DNA of 8,071 nucleotides from Oscillospiraceae bacterium (GCA_014858325.1 RKCM01000193.1:1-8071), one strand, 5' to 3'; shown: positions 1 through 5,215, numbered from the stretch's first letter. Translations and numbers: made by a program. The notes: generated by a model not told the origin, from the letters alone.

Positions 1-605
1 TCCAGCAGGGCCGTCAGGGCGTCTGCCCCGGCGCTTTCCAGCCCGGCAGCGGCCGCAGCGGCCCGCAGCTCGTGGATGTTTTTGGCCCGCAGCGCCGCCA
101 GCAGGCCGGGCCGGGCCGTTTCCGGCACGCCCAGCGCATCAAACAGCCCGAAGAGGTACCCCATGTGGCTCACTTCCAGCACCCAGGGCCGGCCCAGCTG
201 CTCCAGCGACTGCGCCGCCAGACAGACGGCCTGCTCCACTGCTTCTTCGTCCACGGCCCCCAGCATCTCCAAGCCCATCTGGGAGATTTCTTGGAACGTG
301 TGGCTCTCCGCCGAGGGGCGGTAGACGTTTTCGTGGTAGTAGTATTTCAGCATCTCGCCGGGGGCGGGCTGGGCTGTCTTGGCAATGGAGAGGGTCACAT
401 CCGGCTTCAGCGCCAGCAGCCGCCCGTCCAGATCGGTAAAGGTGATGACCTGCTCCGACGAGAGGAAGCTGCGGTTCTCCTGATACAGCCCGTACTCCTC
501 AAACCGCCCCATGTGGTATTTGCGGCACCCCGCCGCCTCGTACAGCGCCCGCAGCGCAAAGGACGCCCGCTCCTTGGGCAGCAGCCGTGAAAGATCAAAC
601 TCCAT
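1..605 (-). CDS. hisZ: HisZ, ATP phosphoribosyltransferase regulatory subunit (partial, C-terminal part outside window)
   Basis: HisZ is a catalytically inactive paralogue of histidyl-tRNA synthetase. It joins the short form of HisG to make the first enzyme of histidine biosynthesis and transmits histidine feedback. The first 201 residues are visible and uninterrupted to the window edge. Class II synthetase-like core motifs can be read: LKPDVTLSIAKT (66-77), the motif-2-like strand KYYYHENVYRP (87-97), and HTFQEISQMGLEMLG from 102. The start is placed at 605, with GAGG nine bases upstream; an in-frame ATG at 620 (MRKKA extension) behind GGGGAAAG is possible. A near-consensus promoter containing a palindrome lies 80 bases upstream, so this is probably the first gene of a his unit (hisG would be expected next, outside the window). 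A true histidyl-tRNA synthetase is less likely because the opening MEFDLSRLLPKE and this motif set fit HisZ better. Confidence is high for the family and moderate for HisZ against HisS. Confidence 0.85.
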   Translation of the reverse strand, partial: MEFDLSRLLPKERASFALRALYEAAGCRKYHMGRFEEYGLYQENRSFLSSEQVITFTDLDGRLLALKPDVTLSIAKTAQPAPGEMLKYYYHENVYRPSAESHTFQEISQMGLEMLGAVDEEAVEQAVCLAAQSLEQLGRPWVLEVSHMGYLFGLFDALGVPETARPGLLAALRAKNIHELRAAAAAAGLESAGADALTALL

Positions 606-631
606 CGCCTTTTTCCTCATTTCTTTCCCCA

Positions 632-669
632 AACGCCCCCTCTTTGGCGGCACACTCCGCCCGGGCGTT
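632..669 (-). promoter_or_regulatory. Nested hairpin in the hisZ 5' leader
   Basis: In the minus-strand transcript AACGCCC pairs with GGGCGTT (plus positions 663-669 and 632-638). Inside it GGCGG pairs with CCGCC (657-661 with 646-650) around a 6-nt loop. The structure lies between the predicted transcription start (about 677) and the ribosome site, without a T-run behind it, so it is not an intrinsic terminator. A role in RNA stability or translation is possible; function is unknown. Confidence 0.45.
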
Positions 670-683
670 GCGTCGTTTGTTTT

Positions 684-712
684 ATTTTACTTTATCTTGA
701 TAAAGTTGTAAA
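684..712 (-). promoter_or_regulatory. hisZ promoter with an operator-like palindrome in its spacer
   Basis: On the minus strand TTTACA (-35, plus 707-712) and TAAAAT (-10, plus 684-689) are separated by 17 bases, predicting a start near 677. The spacer, plus one base of the -10 box, is a perfect 18-bp inverted repeat with 8-bp arms, ACTTTATC-TT-GATAAAGT (689-706). A dimeric repressor bound there would cover the polymerase contact region. A TrpR-family repressor of histidine genes (YerC/HisR) is known in Gram-positive bacteria; I cannot confirm that this palindrome fits its motif. Confidence 0.7.
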
Positions 713-780
713 GTGTAAAAGTGACAGCCTTTGCCGAAAAATCCCCGCAATTTCTGGTGTGTTTGCATAGCGGTTGCCGC

Positions 781-822
781 ACAAAAAACAGCCCCGCAGG
801 AGAAGTTTCTCCCACGGGGCTG
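781..822 (-). terminator. Intrinsic terminator of trxA
   Basis: Minus-strand CAGCCCCG pairs with CGGGGCTG (815-822 with 789-796). A CA/CA internal mismatch and an inner stem (807-812 with 799-804) continue the hairpin, and a run of six T (783-788) follows. It lies 52 bases beyond the trxA stop and separates trxA from the hisZ unit. Confidence 0.92.
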
Positions 823-873
823 CCGTGTACGCTGTGATGCCGTCGTTCCGGGCTTTTCTGTGCGCTGCGCTGC

Positions 874-1182
874 TTACCCCAGCAGGGCCAGCACGCCGCT
901 CTTGGGGCGGGCGCCCACCGACTGGTTGACGAGCTTGCCGTCGCGGAACACCAGCAGGGTGGGGATGCTCATGACGCCGAACTCAGCGGCGAGGTCGGGC
1001 TGCTCGTCCACATTGACCTTGCCCACCTTGATATCGGTGCGCTCCTCGGCCACCTCGTCCACGACGGGGCTCAGCATCCGGCAGGGGCCGCACCAGCTGG
1101 CCCAGAAATCCAGCAGGACGGGCTTTGCGCTGTGGAGCACTTCGCTCTCAAAGTTTTCTTTCGTGATGGTGACGACTGCCAT
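874..1182 (-). CDS. trxA: Thioredoxin
   Basis: A small cytoplasmic dithiol-disulfide oxidoreductase that reduces protein disulfides and is itself recharged by thioredoxin reductase. At 102 residues it has the usual length, slightly short at the C-terminus. Visible hallmarks are the buried aspartate in DFWA (D25), the active-site WCGPC (30-34, cysteines 31 and 34), the cis-proline in SIPT (P74) and the conserved glycines of FRDGKLV (80-85) and VGA (89-91). The start is fixed by a strong GGAGGA (1191-1196) eight bases upstream. It is a single-gene unit: the transketolase terminator lies before it and its own terminator after it, and a TATACT -10 box is present. Whether this is the main thioredoxin or one of several cannot be told from the window. 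Confidence 0.95.
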   Translation of the reverse strand: MAVVTITKENFESEVLHSAKPVLLDFWASWCGPCRMLSPVVDEVAEERTDIKVGKVNVDEQPDLAAEFGVMSIPTLLVFRDGKLVNQSVGARPKSGVLALLG

Positions 1183-1226
1183 AATTTATTTCCTCCGTAT
1201 CGGGTGTTTGTTGTTTCGATGGTCCT

Positions 1227-1232
1227 AGTATA
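1227..1232 (-). promoter_or_regulatory. Probable -10 box of the trxA promoter
   Basis: TATACT on the minus strand, about 44 bases upstream of the trxA start, with transcription expected from about 1220. No good -35 box lies at 16-18 bases; the nearest candidate, TTACGG, would need a 20-base spacer, so the promoter may be weak or activator-dependent. The preceding terminator at 1286-1319 means trxA needs a promoter here. Confidence 0.5.
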
Positions 1233-1285
1233 CCCGTTCGGGGGCAGTTTTTCCGTAACTGGGTCACATTGGGGCATTCCGGGTG

Positions 1286-1319
1286 CAAAAAAGGCCGCTG
1301 CACAAACGGCAGCGGCCTC
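1286..1319 (-). terminator. Intrinsic terminator of the transketolase operon
   Basis: On the minus strand a perfect 10-bp stem AGGCCGCTGC/GCAGCGGCCT (1309-1318 with 1292-1301) encloses a 7-nt loop and runs into six T (1287-1292). It follows the transketolase C-terminal subunit stop by about 20 bases and insulates trxA from that operon. Confidence 0.95.
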
Positions 1320-1340
1320 TGGAAAGCATTTTGGGGATGC

Positions 1341-2282
1341 TTACAGCATCTCTTTTGCAGTCTTGACGATGGTGGCGGCGTCCAGGCCATAGAGCTTGAG
1401 CAGGTCCCAGGCCGGGCCGGAGCAGCCGAACACGTCCTGCACGCCCACGCGGCGGACGGGGGTGGGGCACTTCTCGCTGAGGAGGGAGCAGACTGCCTCG
1501 CCCAGGCCGCCGATGACGTTGTGCTCCTCGGCGGTGACGATCTTGCCGCACTCCTTGGCAGCCTTGAGGATGATCTCCTCATCCAGCGGCTTGATGGTGT
1601 GGATGTTGATGACCCGGGCATGAATGCCCTCGGCAGCCAGCTGCTCGGCGGCGATGCGGGCCTCGTTGACCATCAGGCCGGTGGCCACGATGGCGATGTC
1701 GTTGCCCTCGGTCAGCTGCTCGCCCTTGCCCAGCTCAAAGTGGTAATTGGCCTCATCGTGGAAGACGGGAACTGCCAGACGGCCAAAGCGCAGGTAGACC
1801 GGGCCCTCCATCTCGTAGGCGGCACGGACGGCAGCGCGGGCCTCCACGTCGTCGGCGGGGCAGAGGATGGTCATGCCGGGGATGCTGCGCATGAGGGCAA
1901 AGTCCTCGCAGCACTGGTGGGAAGCGCCGTCCTCACCCACAGAGATGCCGCCGTGGGTGGCGCCGATCTTCACGTTCAGGTGGGGGTAGGCGATGGAGTT
2001 GCGGATCTGCTCAAAGGCACGGCCCGCCGCAAACATGGCAAAGCTGGAAACAAAGGGGACATAGCCCATGGTGGACAAACCTGCGGCCACACCCATCATG
2101 TTGCCCTCGGCAATGCCGCAGTCAAAGTGGCGGTTGGGATAAGCCTTGCGGAACACGCCGGTCTTGGTGGCGGCGGCCAGGTCGGCATCCAGCACCACCA
2201 GGTCGTCGTGGCCTTCGGCGGCCAGCGCTTTCAGGGTGTTGCCGTAGCTTTCACGGGTAGCGATCTTCTTCACGTCTGCCAT
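1341..2282 (-). CDS. Transketolase, C-terminal (pyrimidine-binding) subunit
   Basis: The second half of a split transketolase. With the product of the gene just upstream it forms the thiamine-diphosphate enzyme that moves two-carbon units between sugar phosphates in the non-oxidative pentose phosphate pathway. The 313 residues cover the pyrimidine-binding and C-terminal domains. DCGIAEGNM (54-62) carries the glutamate (E59) that activates the cofactor; GGISVGEDGASHQ (111-123) is the conserved substrate/cofactor loop; TAEEHNVIGGLGEAV (250-264) is typical of the C-terminal domain. Only one base separates its ATG from the stop of the N-terminal subunit, and its AGGAGGA (2291-2297) lies inside that gene, so the two are co-transcribed and probably translationally coupled. 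1-Deoxyxylulose-5-phosphate synthase shares these domains but is one long chain, so the split layout favours transketolase. Confidence 0.93.
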   Translation of the reverse strand: MADVKKIATRESYGNTLKALAAEGHDDLVVLDADLAAATKTGVFRKAYPNRHFDCGIAEGNMMGVAAGLSTMGYVPFVSSFAMFAAGRAFEQIRNSIAYPHLNVKIGATHGGISVGEDGASHQCCEDFALMRSIPGMTILCPADDVEARAAVRAAYEMEGPVYLRFGRLAVPVFHDEANYHFELGKGEQLTEGNDIAIVATGLMVNEARIAAEQLAAEGIHARVINIHTIKPLDEEIILKAAKECGKIVTAEEHNVIGGLGEAVCSLLSEKCPTPVRRVGVQDVFGCSGPAWDLLKLYGLDAATIVKTAKEML

Positions 2283-2283
2283 C

Positions 2284-3135
2284 TTACTTGTCCTCCTCTT
2301 CCAGCGCGGCGTAGGCTGCGTTCAGCTCCTGCATGGCGATGGCATACTCGTCATCGTTGGGGCCCTTGCCGTGCCAATCCACGGAGTTCTCCATAAAGGA
2401 AACGCCCTTGCCCTTGGTGGTGTCCAGAATGACGCAGGTGGGCTTTGTGCTCTCGGCGTGGAACGCCTTCAGCACGCTCTCAATGGCGTCGTAATCGTGG
2501 CCGTTGATGGTCACCACGTTGAAGTTGAAAGCCTTCAGCTTCTCCTCCAGCGGGGCGCTGTTCATGACAGTCTCCGTCGTGCCGTCGATCTGCAGGTGGT
2601 TGCGGTCCAAAAAGACGCAGAGGTTGGCAAGGCCGTAGTGGGCGGCAAACATAAAGGCCTCCCAGCACTCGCCCTCTTCCACCTCGCCGTCGCCCACGAT
2701 GGCGTAGACGTTGACGTTCTGCTGCTTGAGCTTGGCCCCCAGCGCCATGCCGCAGGCCGCAGAGATGCCCTGGCCCAGGCTGCCGGTGGACATATCCACG
2801 CCCGGCACATAGTTCATGTTGGGGTGGCCCTGCAGGTAGCTGCCGATCTTGCGCAGGGTCTTCAGGTCTTCCACCGGGAAGTAGCCGCGCTCAGCCAGCG
2901 CAGCGTACAGACCCGGGGCTGCATGGCCCTTGGAGAGCACCAGACGGTCGCGGTCCGGGTCTTTCGGGTTTTGGGGGTCGATGTGCATCTCCACGAAATA
3001 GAGGTAGGACAGCACCTCGGCGATGTCCAGGCTGCCGCCCGGATGGCCGCACTTGGCGCTGTGGGTCCCCTCGATCACGCCCATGCGGATATGGCAGGCG
3101 TGTTTTGCCAGGGTAAGCTTTTCTGCATTTGTCAT
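2284..3135 (-). CDS. Transketolase, N-terminal (diphosphate-binding) subunit
   Basis: The first half of the split transketolase, supplying the diphosphate- and metal-binding domain. In the 283 residues can be read HPGG (31-34), LSKGHAAPGLY (67-77), the GSLGQG loop (118-123), and the thiamine-diphosphate motif starting GDGEVEEGECWEA (148-160) and ending at FLDRNHLQ (175-182). NGHD (211-214), KGKG (241-244) and HGKGP (255-259) are also family positions. It is about half the length of single-chain transketolases, with the other half encoded directly downstream, an arrangement common in Clostridia and archaea. The start at 3135 has GGGAGGA (3141-3147) five bases upstream, a rather short spacing. 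Transcription should come from the promoter at 3238-3266, leaving a leader of about 95 nt. Confidence 0.94.
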   Translation of the reverse strand: MTNAEKLTLAKHACHIRMGVIEGTHSAKCGHPGGSLDIAEVLSYLYFVEMHIDPQNPKDPDRDRLVLSKGHAAPGLYAALAERGYFPVEDLKTLRKIGSYLQGHPNMNYVPGVDMSTGSLGQGISAACGMALGAKLKQQNVNVYAIVGDGEVEEGECWEAFMFAAHYGLANLCVFLDRNHLQIDGTTETVMNSAPLEEKLKAFNFNVVTINGHDYDAIESVLKAFHAESTKPTCVILDTTKGKGVSFMENSVDWHGKGPNDDEYAIAMQELNAAYAALEEEDK

Positions 3136-3140
3136 GATGG

Positions 3141-3220
3141 TCCTCCCGTATGAACCTCAGAATTGCAAGGATCTGCAAGATGGATGGCGCGCAGGCCGGG
3201 CGGCACATTCCACCCGTATG
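3141..3220 (-). repeat. Short direct repeat in the transketolase leader
   Basis: On the minus strand CATACGGGTGGA (3209-3220) and CATACGGGAGGA (3141-3152) match in 11 of 12 bases, 68 bases apart. The second copy contains the actual ribosome site; the first lies near the 5' end of the leader. This may be chance or an alternative-pairing element. Confidence 0.35.
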
Positions 3221-3237
3221 CGCTGTTTCTCATCATA

Positions 3238-3266
3238 ATATTAGCTATTCTGCGCAAAAAGGTCAA
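3238..3266 (-). promoter_or_regulatory. Promoter of the transketolase operon
   Basis: Minus-strand TTGACC (plus 3261-3266) and TAATAT (plus 3238-3243) with a 17-base spacer; the start would be near 3231. It points away from the ECF transporter promoter, making 3267-3353 a divergent regulatory region. Confidence 0.85.
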
Positions 3267-3279
3267 GCTTCTCCCAGCA

Positions 3280-3302
3280 AAATGTACATTTGCCGGGCAA
3301 AA
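3280..3302. promoter_or_regulatory. Palindrome in the divergent transketolase/ECF promoter region
   Basis: AAATGTACATTT (3280-3291) is a perfect 12-bp palindrome, flanked by GC and GC so that a 17-base near-palindrome results. It lies just upstream of the transketolase -35 box, where an activator or repressor of either unit could sit. It is followed by a tandem pair CCGGGCAAAA/CCGGGCGAAA (3293-3312). No regulator is identified. Confidence 0.35.
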
Positions 3303-3353
3303 CCGGGCGAAACTCGTTGTTTTTTGGGCAATTTGCAGGCCCCGGCAGGCAGC

Positions 3354-3383
3354 TTGACAAATCCTCGCACACTCTGTTATAAT
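3354..3383 (+). promoter_or_regulatory. Consensus promoter of the ECF transporter gene
   Basis: Both hexamers match the sigma-A consensus exactly: TTGACA (3354-3359) and TATAAT (3378-3383), with an 18-base spacer. Transcription should begin near 3390, giving a leader of about 158 nt before the start codon. So strong a promoter before a vitamin-type transporter fits control by premature termination in the leader. Confidence 0.92.
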
Positions 3384-3389
3384 ATTCAC

Positions 3390-3540
3390 AAAATTTCCGG
3401 CAGGAAGCCGGGCTGCGGGCCGAAGCCCGCACACTGTATCTTACCCGCAATTTCACCGTATTCTTGTAACAGACGCCACGAAGGGGTCTGCCTTTGGCAT
3501 AGAGCCGAGGGCAGGCCCCTTTTTTCGTCTGAGGAGGAGA
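3390..3540 (+). promoter_or_regulatory. Structured leader with attenuator, candidate riboswitch of unassigned class
   Basis: The leader folds into successive hairpins: CCGGC/GCCGG around AGGAA (3397-3411), GCGGGC/GCCCGC around CGAA (3415-3430), then a mostly unpaired stretch (3431-3469), then an 18-bp terminator hairpin. CAGAC (3470-3474) can pair with GTCTG (3486-3490), extended by CC/GG, which takes up the 5' arm of the terminator and would act as an antiterminator. The same CAGACG can instead pair with CGTCTG (3526-3531) just before the ribosome site GAGGAGGAG. I do not see the conserved cores of the TPP, FMN, cobalamin, tetrahydrofolate, preQ1-I or T-box elements. The ligand is unknown; a vitamin or precursor carried by the downstream transporter is the natural guess. 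Confidence 0.6.
3481..3525 (+). terminator. Intrinsic terminator inside the ECF leader
   Basis: AAGGGGTCTGCC (3481-3492) pairs with GGCAGGCCCCTT (3510-3521), continued by TTTGGC/GCCGAG, giving 18 base pairs including G-T wobbles around the loop ATAGA; six T (3520-3525) follow. Lying only 22 bases before the start codon it downregulates, it must be conditional if the gene is to be expressed. Confidence 0.88.
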
Positions 3541-3547
3541 TCAAACC

Positions 3548-4081
3548 ATGACCCATTCCAAATCTTCCACCCGCAGCATCGTGCTGGCCGCGCTGTTTCT
3601 GGCACTGGCCTTTGTGCTGCCCATGATCACCGGCCATGTGCCCCAGGTGGGCAATATGCTCTGCCCCATGCATTTCCCCATCCTGCTGTGCGGCTTTGTG
3701 CTGGGCGGCCCCTGGGGGCTGGCCGTGGGCTTTGCGGCTCCGCTGCTCCGCTCGGTGTTCTTCGGTATGCCCCCCATGTTCCCCGTGGCCATCGCCATGG
3801 CCTTTGAGCTGGCCACCTACGGCCTGGTTTCCGGCGTGATGTACCGCCGGGTGAAGCACACCCTGCCCATGATGCTGGCCACCCTCGTCACTGCCATGGC
3901 GGCAGGCCGCCTCGTCTGGGGTGCCGTCCGCTTTGTTCTGGCCGGGCTCACCGGCTCCAGTTTCCCCTTCTCCGCCTTCCTCTCCGGCGCGCTCCTCACC
4001 GCCATCCCCGGCATCGTGGCGCAGCTGGTGCTCATCCCGCTGATCCTGGTGGCACTGAAAAATGCAAAGATGATGGACTAA
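3548..4081 (+). CDS. ECF transporter S component (vitamin-type substrate-binding membrane protein)
   Basis: The membrane-embedded substrate-binding subunit of an energy-coupling-factor importer. It would work with a shared EcfA/EcfA'/EcfT module encoded elsewhere, since no ATPase or T component is nearby (group II layout). Its 177 residues are almost wholly hydrophobic and fit six membrane segments. The first segment (about 10-27) holds the small-residue pattern AALFLALA (14-21), including an A-x3-A pair used by S components to contact EcfT. Conserved-looking patches are PMHFPILLCGF (40-50), PLLRSVFFGMPPMFP (65-79), MAFELATYG (84-92) and GRLVWG (120-125). GGAGG (3533-3537) sits ten bases before the ATG. 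I place it in the broad RibU/FolT/PanT-like family; the substrate cannot be told from sequence alone. No clear terminator follows, so some readthrough into the Abi gene is possible. Confidence 0.82.
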   Translation: MTHSKSSTRSIVLAALFLALAFVLPMITGHVPQVGNMLCPMHFPILLCGFVLGGPWGLAVGFAAPLLRSVFFGMPPMFPVAIAMAFELATYGLVSGVMYRRVKHTLPMMLATLVTAMAAGRLVWGAVRFVLAGLTGSSFPFSAFLSGALLTAIPGIVAQLVLIPLILVALKNAKMMD

Positions 4082-4096
4082 AATAAATCAGATCCG

Positions 4097-4118
4097 TTCC
4101 TGTCATTTTCCTGTCATT
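4097..4118 (+). repeat. Two adjacent 11-bp direct repeats before the Abi promoter
   Basis: TTCCTGTCATT occurs at 4097-4107 and again, exactly adjacent, at 4108-4118. The second copy runs into the -35 region. An 11-bp period places both copies on the same DNA face, as expected for two protomers of a regulator. The repeat could also be a simple duplication. Confidence 0.6.
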
Positions 4119-4145
4119 GCGTCTTTTTCTGCGCTGTGCTATACT
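4117..4145 (+). promoter_or_regulatory. Promoter of the Abi gene
   Basis: TGCTATACT forms an extended -10 (TATACT at 4140-4145, with TG at 4137-4138). TTGCGT (4117-4122) lies 17 bases upstream as a -35 box. The start would be near 4152, leaving a short leader of about 27 nt. The -35 box overlaps the second 11-bp repeat. Confidence 0.75.
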
Positions 4146-4178
4146 TTGCTCAACACAATGAAGAAGGAGTCGCTTTTT

Positions 4179-5114
4179 ATGCCGCAAAAGCCCAAGTTGA
4201 CCATTCCCGAACAGATCGCCTATATGCGCGACCAGTGCGGCATTGCGTTTTCGCGCTGCTCCGAGGACGAAGCCGCTGCTTTTTTATCCCAGCGCAACTA
4301 CTTTTTCAAGGTCAAGTCGTTCGCCAAAAACTACGCAAAAGACGTCAGTGGAAAATATCTTGATCTGGATTTCGCCTATTTGCAGGAGCTTTCCATTCTG
4401 GATGCCCTTTTGCGCAAGCAGATTTTAGCCATCGCGCTGGATGTGGAGCACTTTTTGAAAGTTGGCCTCATGGCAGAGATCAGCCAGAACGACGCCGAGG
4501 ATGGCTATGCTCTGGTACAGCATTTCTTCGCCAAATACCCGCGCATTCCGCAGGAGCTGCGGGCGAAGGCCCACAATTCCTACTGCAACGATCTCGTAAC
4601 AAAAATGGATGCCGAAGGTTACGCGGTCTGGAACGCCATTGAGGTGCTCTCATTCGGGCAGTTCATCCAATTGTACAAGCTCTACAGCACCGAGAACAGC
4701 CGCTGGAACAGCCGCATCTGCAATCTTCTGATTCCGGCCAAGAGCATCCGCAATGCGGCGGCTCATAACAACTGCATTCTGAACAGCCTGCAAACACCCT
4801 ACTCCACCCCAAAGCCAAACATGACCCGCCAGATCGAAAGCTTTGTTTCCCGTGTGCCGGAACTAAAAAAATCCAAATCGCGCAAAACAAAGCTTGCAAA
4901 CCCCGTTATCCACGATTTTGTGGCGCTGCTTTTCTTATTTGATCGGGTGTGCACTTCTCCCTCTGCGAAGAGACGGGTCTATGCAGGCCTGACCGACCTG
5001 CTGGAAGGACGCTTCCAGCAGCATTCGGATTACTTCCAGCAAAACGCGGTCCTTGTCTCCAGTTACGAGTTTGTGAGGAAGATCGTGCATTTTCTCCAGG
5101 AAAATCAGGCTTGA
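4179..5114 (+). CDS. Abi_2 family (AbiD/AbiF-like) HEPN abortive-infection protein
   Basis: A probable HEPN-domain RNase of the AbiD/AbiF group, which stops growth or translation on phage infection or acts as the toxin of an RNA-neutralised pair. It is 311 residues long. Family landmarks are the LDALLRK...LDVEHFLK helix pair (74-94, with E90 and H91), WNAIEVLSFGQF (151-162), and the HEPN catalytic motif R-x4-H in SIRNAAAHN (R191, H196), all intact. A basic stretch (230-238, KKSKSRKTK) may bind RNA. No membrane segment or signal peptide is seen. The start at 4179 is chosen because AAGGAG (4164-4169) lies nine bases upstream; an in-frame TTG at 4146 overlaps the promoter. A/T-rich codons (TTT, AAA) are more frequent than in the neighbours, suggesting transfer. 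The stop codon overlaps the -35 box of the small RNA promoter. Confidence 0.87.
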   Translation: MPQKPKLTIPEQIAYMRDQCGIAFSRCSEDEAAAFLSQRNYFFKVKSFAKNYAKDVSGKYLDLDFAYLQELSILDALLRKQILAIALDVEHFLKVGLMAEISQNDAEDGYALVQHFFAKYPRIPQELRAKAHNSYCNDLVTKMDAEGYAVWNAIEVLSFGQFIQLYKLYSTENSRWNSRICNLLIPAKSIRNAAAHNNCILNSLQTPYSTPKPNMTRQIESFVSRVPELKKSKSRKTKLANPVIHDFVALLFLFDRVCTSPSAKRRVYAGLTDLLEGRFQQHSDYFQQNAVLVSSYEFVRKIVHFLQENQA

Positions 5115-5138
5115 CAACGCAGGTCTGTTTGGTATAAT
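5111..5138 (+). promoter_or_regulatory. Promoter of the small RNA behind the Abi gene
   Basis: TTGACA (5111-5116) and TATAAT (5133-5138), both exact consensus, with a 16-base spacer. The -35 box includes part of the Abi stop codon. The start would be about 5143-5147. No open reading frame of useful size follows before the terminator, so the product is an RNA. Confidence 0.88.
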
Positions 5139-5143
5139 ATGTA

Positions 5144-5207
5144 CTTGTAGCACAAAAGCATCACCGCTTTCAAGGGACTGGTCTTCGGATCGGTCCCCCA
5201 TTTTTTT
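5144..5207 (+). ncRNA. Small structured RNA paired with the Abi HEPN gene (AbiF-RNA-like candidate)
   Basis: A transcript of about 63 nt is predicted between a consensus promoter and a strong terminator. Its 5' half can form AAAGC/GCTTT (5155-5159 with 5166-5170) around the loop ATCACC, stacked on CTTG/CAAG (5144-5147 with 5171-5174) with a 7-nt bulge. The last pair competes with the first pair of the terminator stem. It shows no complementarity to the Abi ribosome site, so antisense control of that start is unlikely. By analogy with the conserved RNA found next to AbiF genes, it may bind and neutralise the HEPN protein. The promoter-terminator unit is directly visible; the antitoxin role is inference, and I could not check the sequence against the AbiF RNA consensus. 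Confidence 0.7.
5174..5207 (+). terminator. Terminator hairpin ending the small RNA
   Basis: A 10-bp stem (5174-5183 with 5188-5197, with two G-T wobbles) is capped by a C(TTCG)G tetraloop, one of the most stable known, and followed after three bases by seven T (5201-5207). Confidence 0.95.
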
Positions 5208-5215
5208 GCACGCAA

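Noticed and set aside
1269..2396. Long open frame on the plus strand opposite the transketolase C-terminal subunit
   Set aside because: Shadow of a gene with clear transketolase motifs; its composition is non-protein-like and it begins inside the terminator region.
2891..3208. Short upstream open frame starting in the transketolase leader
   Set aside because: It overlaps the N-terminal subunit out of frame and has no properly spaced ribosome site; a shadow frame is more likely.
3390..3540. Assignment of the ECF leader to a known class (tetrahydrofolate, TPP, FMN, preQ1 or T-box)
   Set aside because: None of the conserved core strings I know for these classes is present, so I left the class open.
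4146..4178. Earlier TTG start for the Abi protein (11 extra residues)
   Set aside because: The TTG directly follows the -10 box and would precede the predicted transcription start; AAGGAG is well placed for the ATG at 4179.
5144..5207. Small RNA acting as an antisense RNA on the Abi ribosome site (type I style)
   Set aside because: The RNA contains no stretch complementary to AAGAAGGAG or the start region of the Abi gene.
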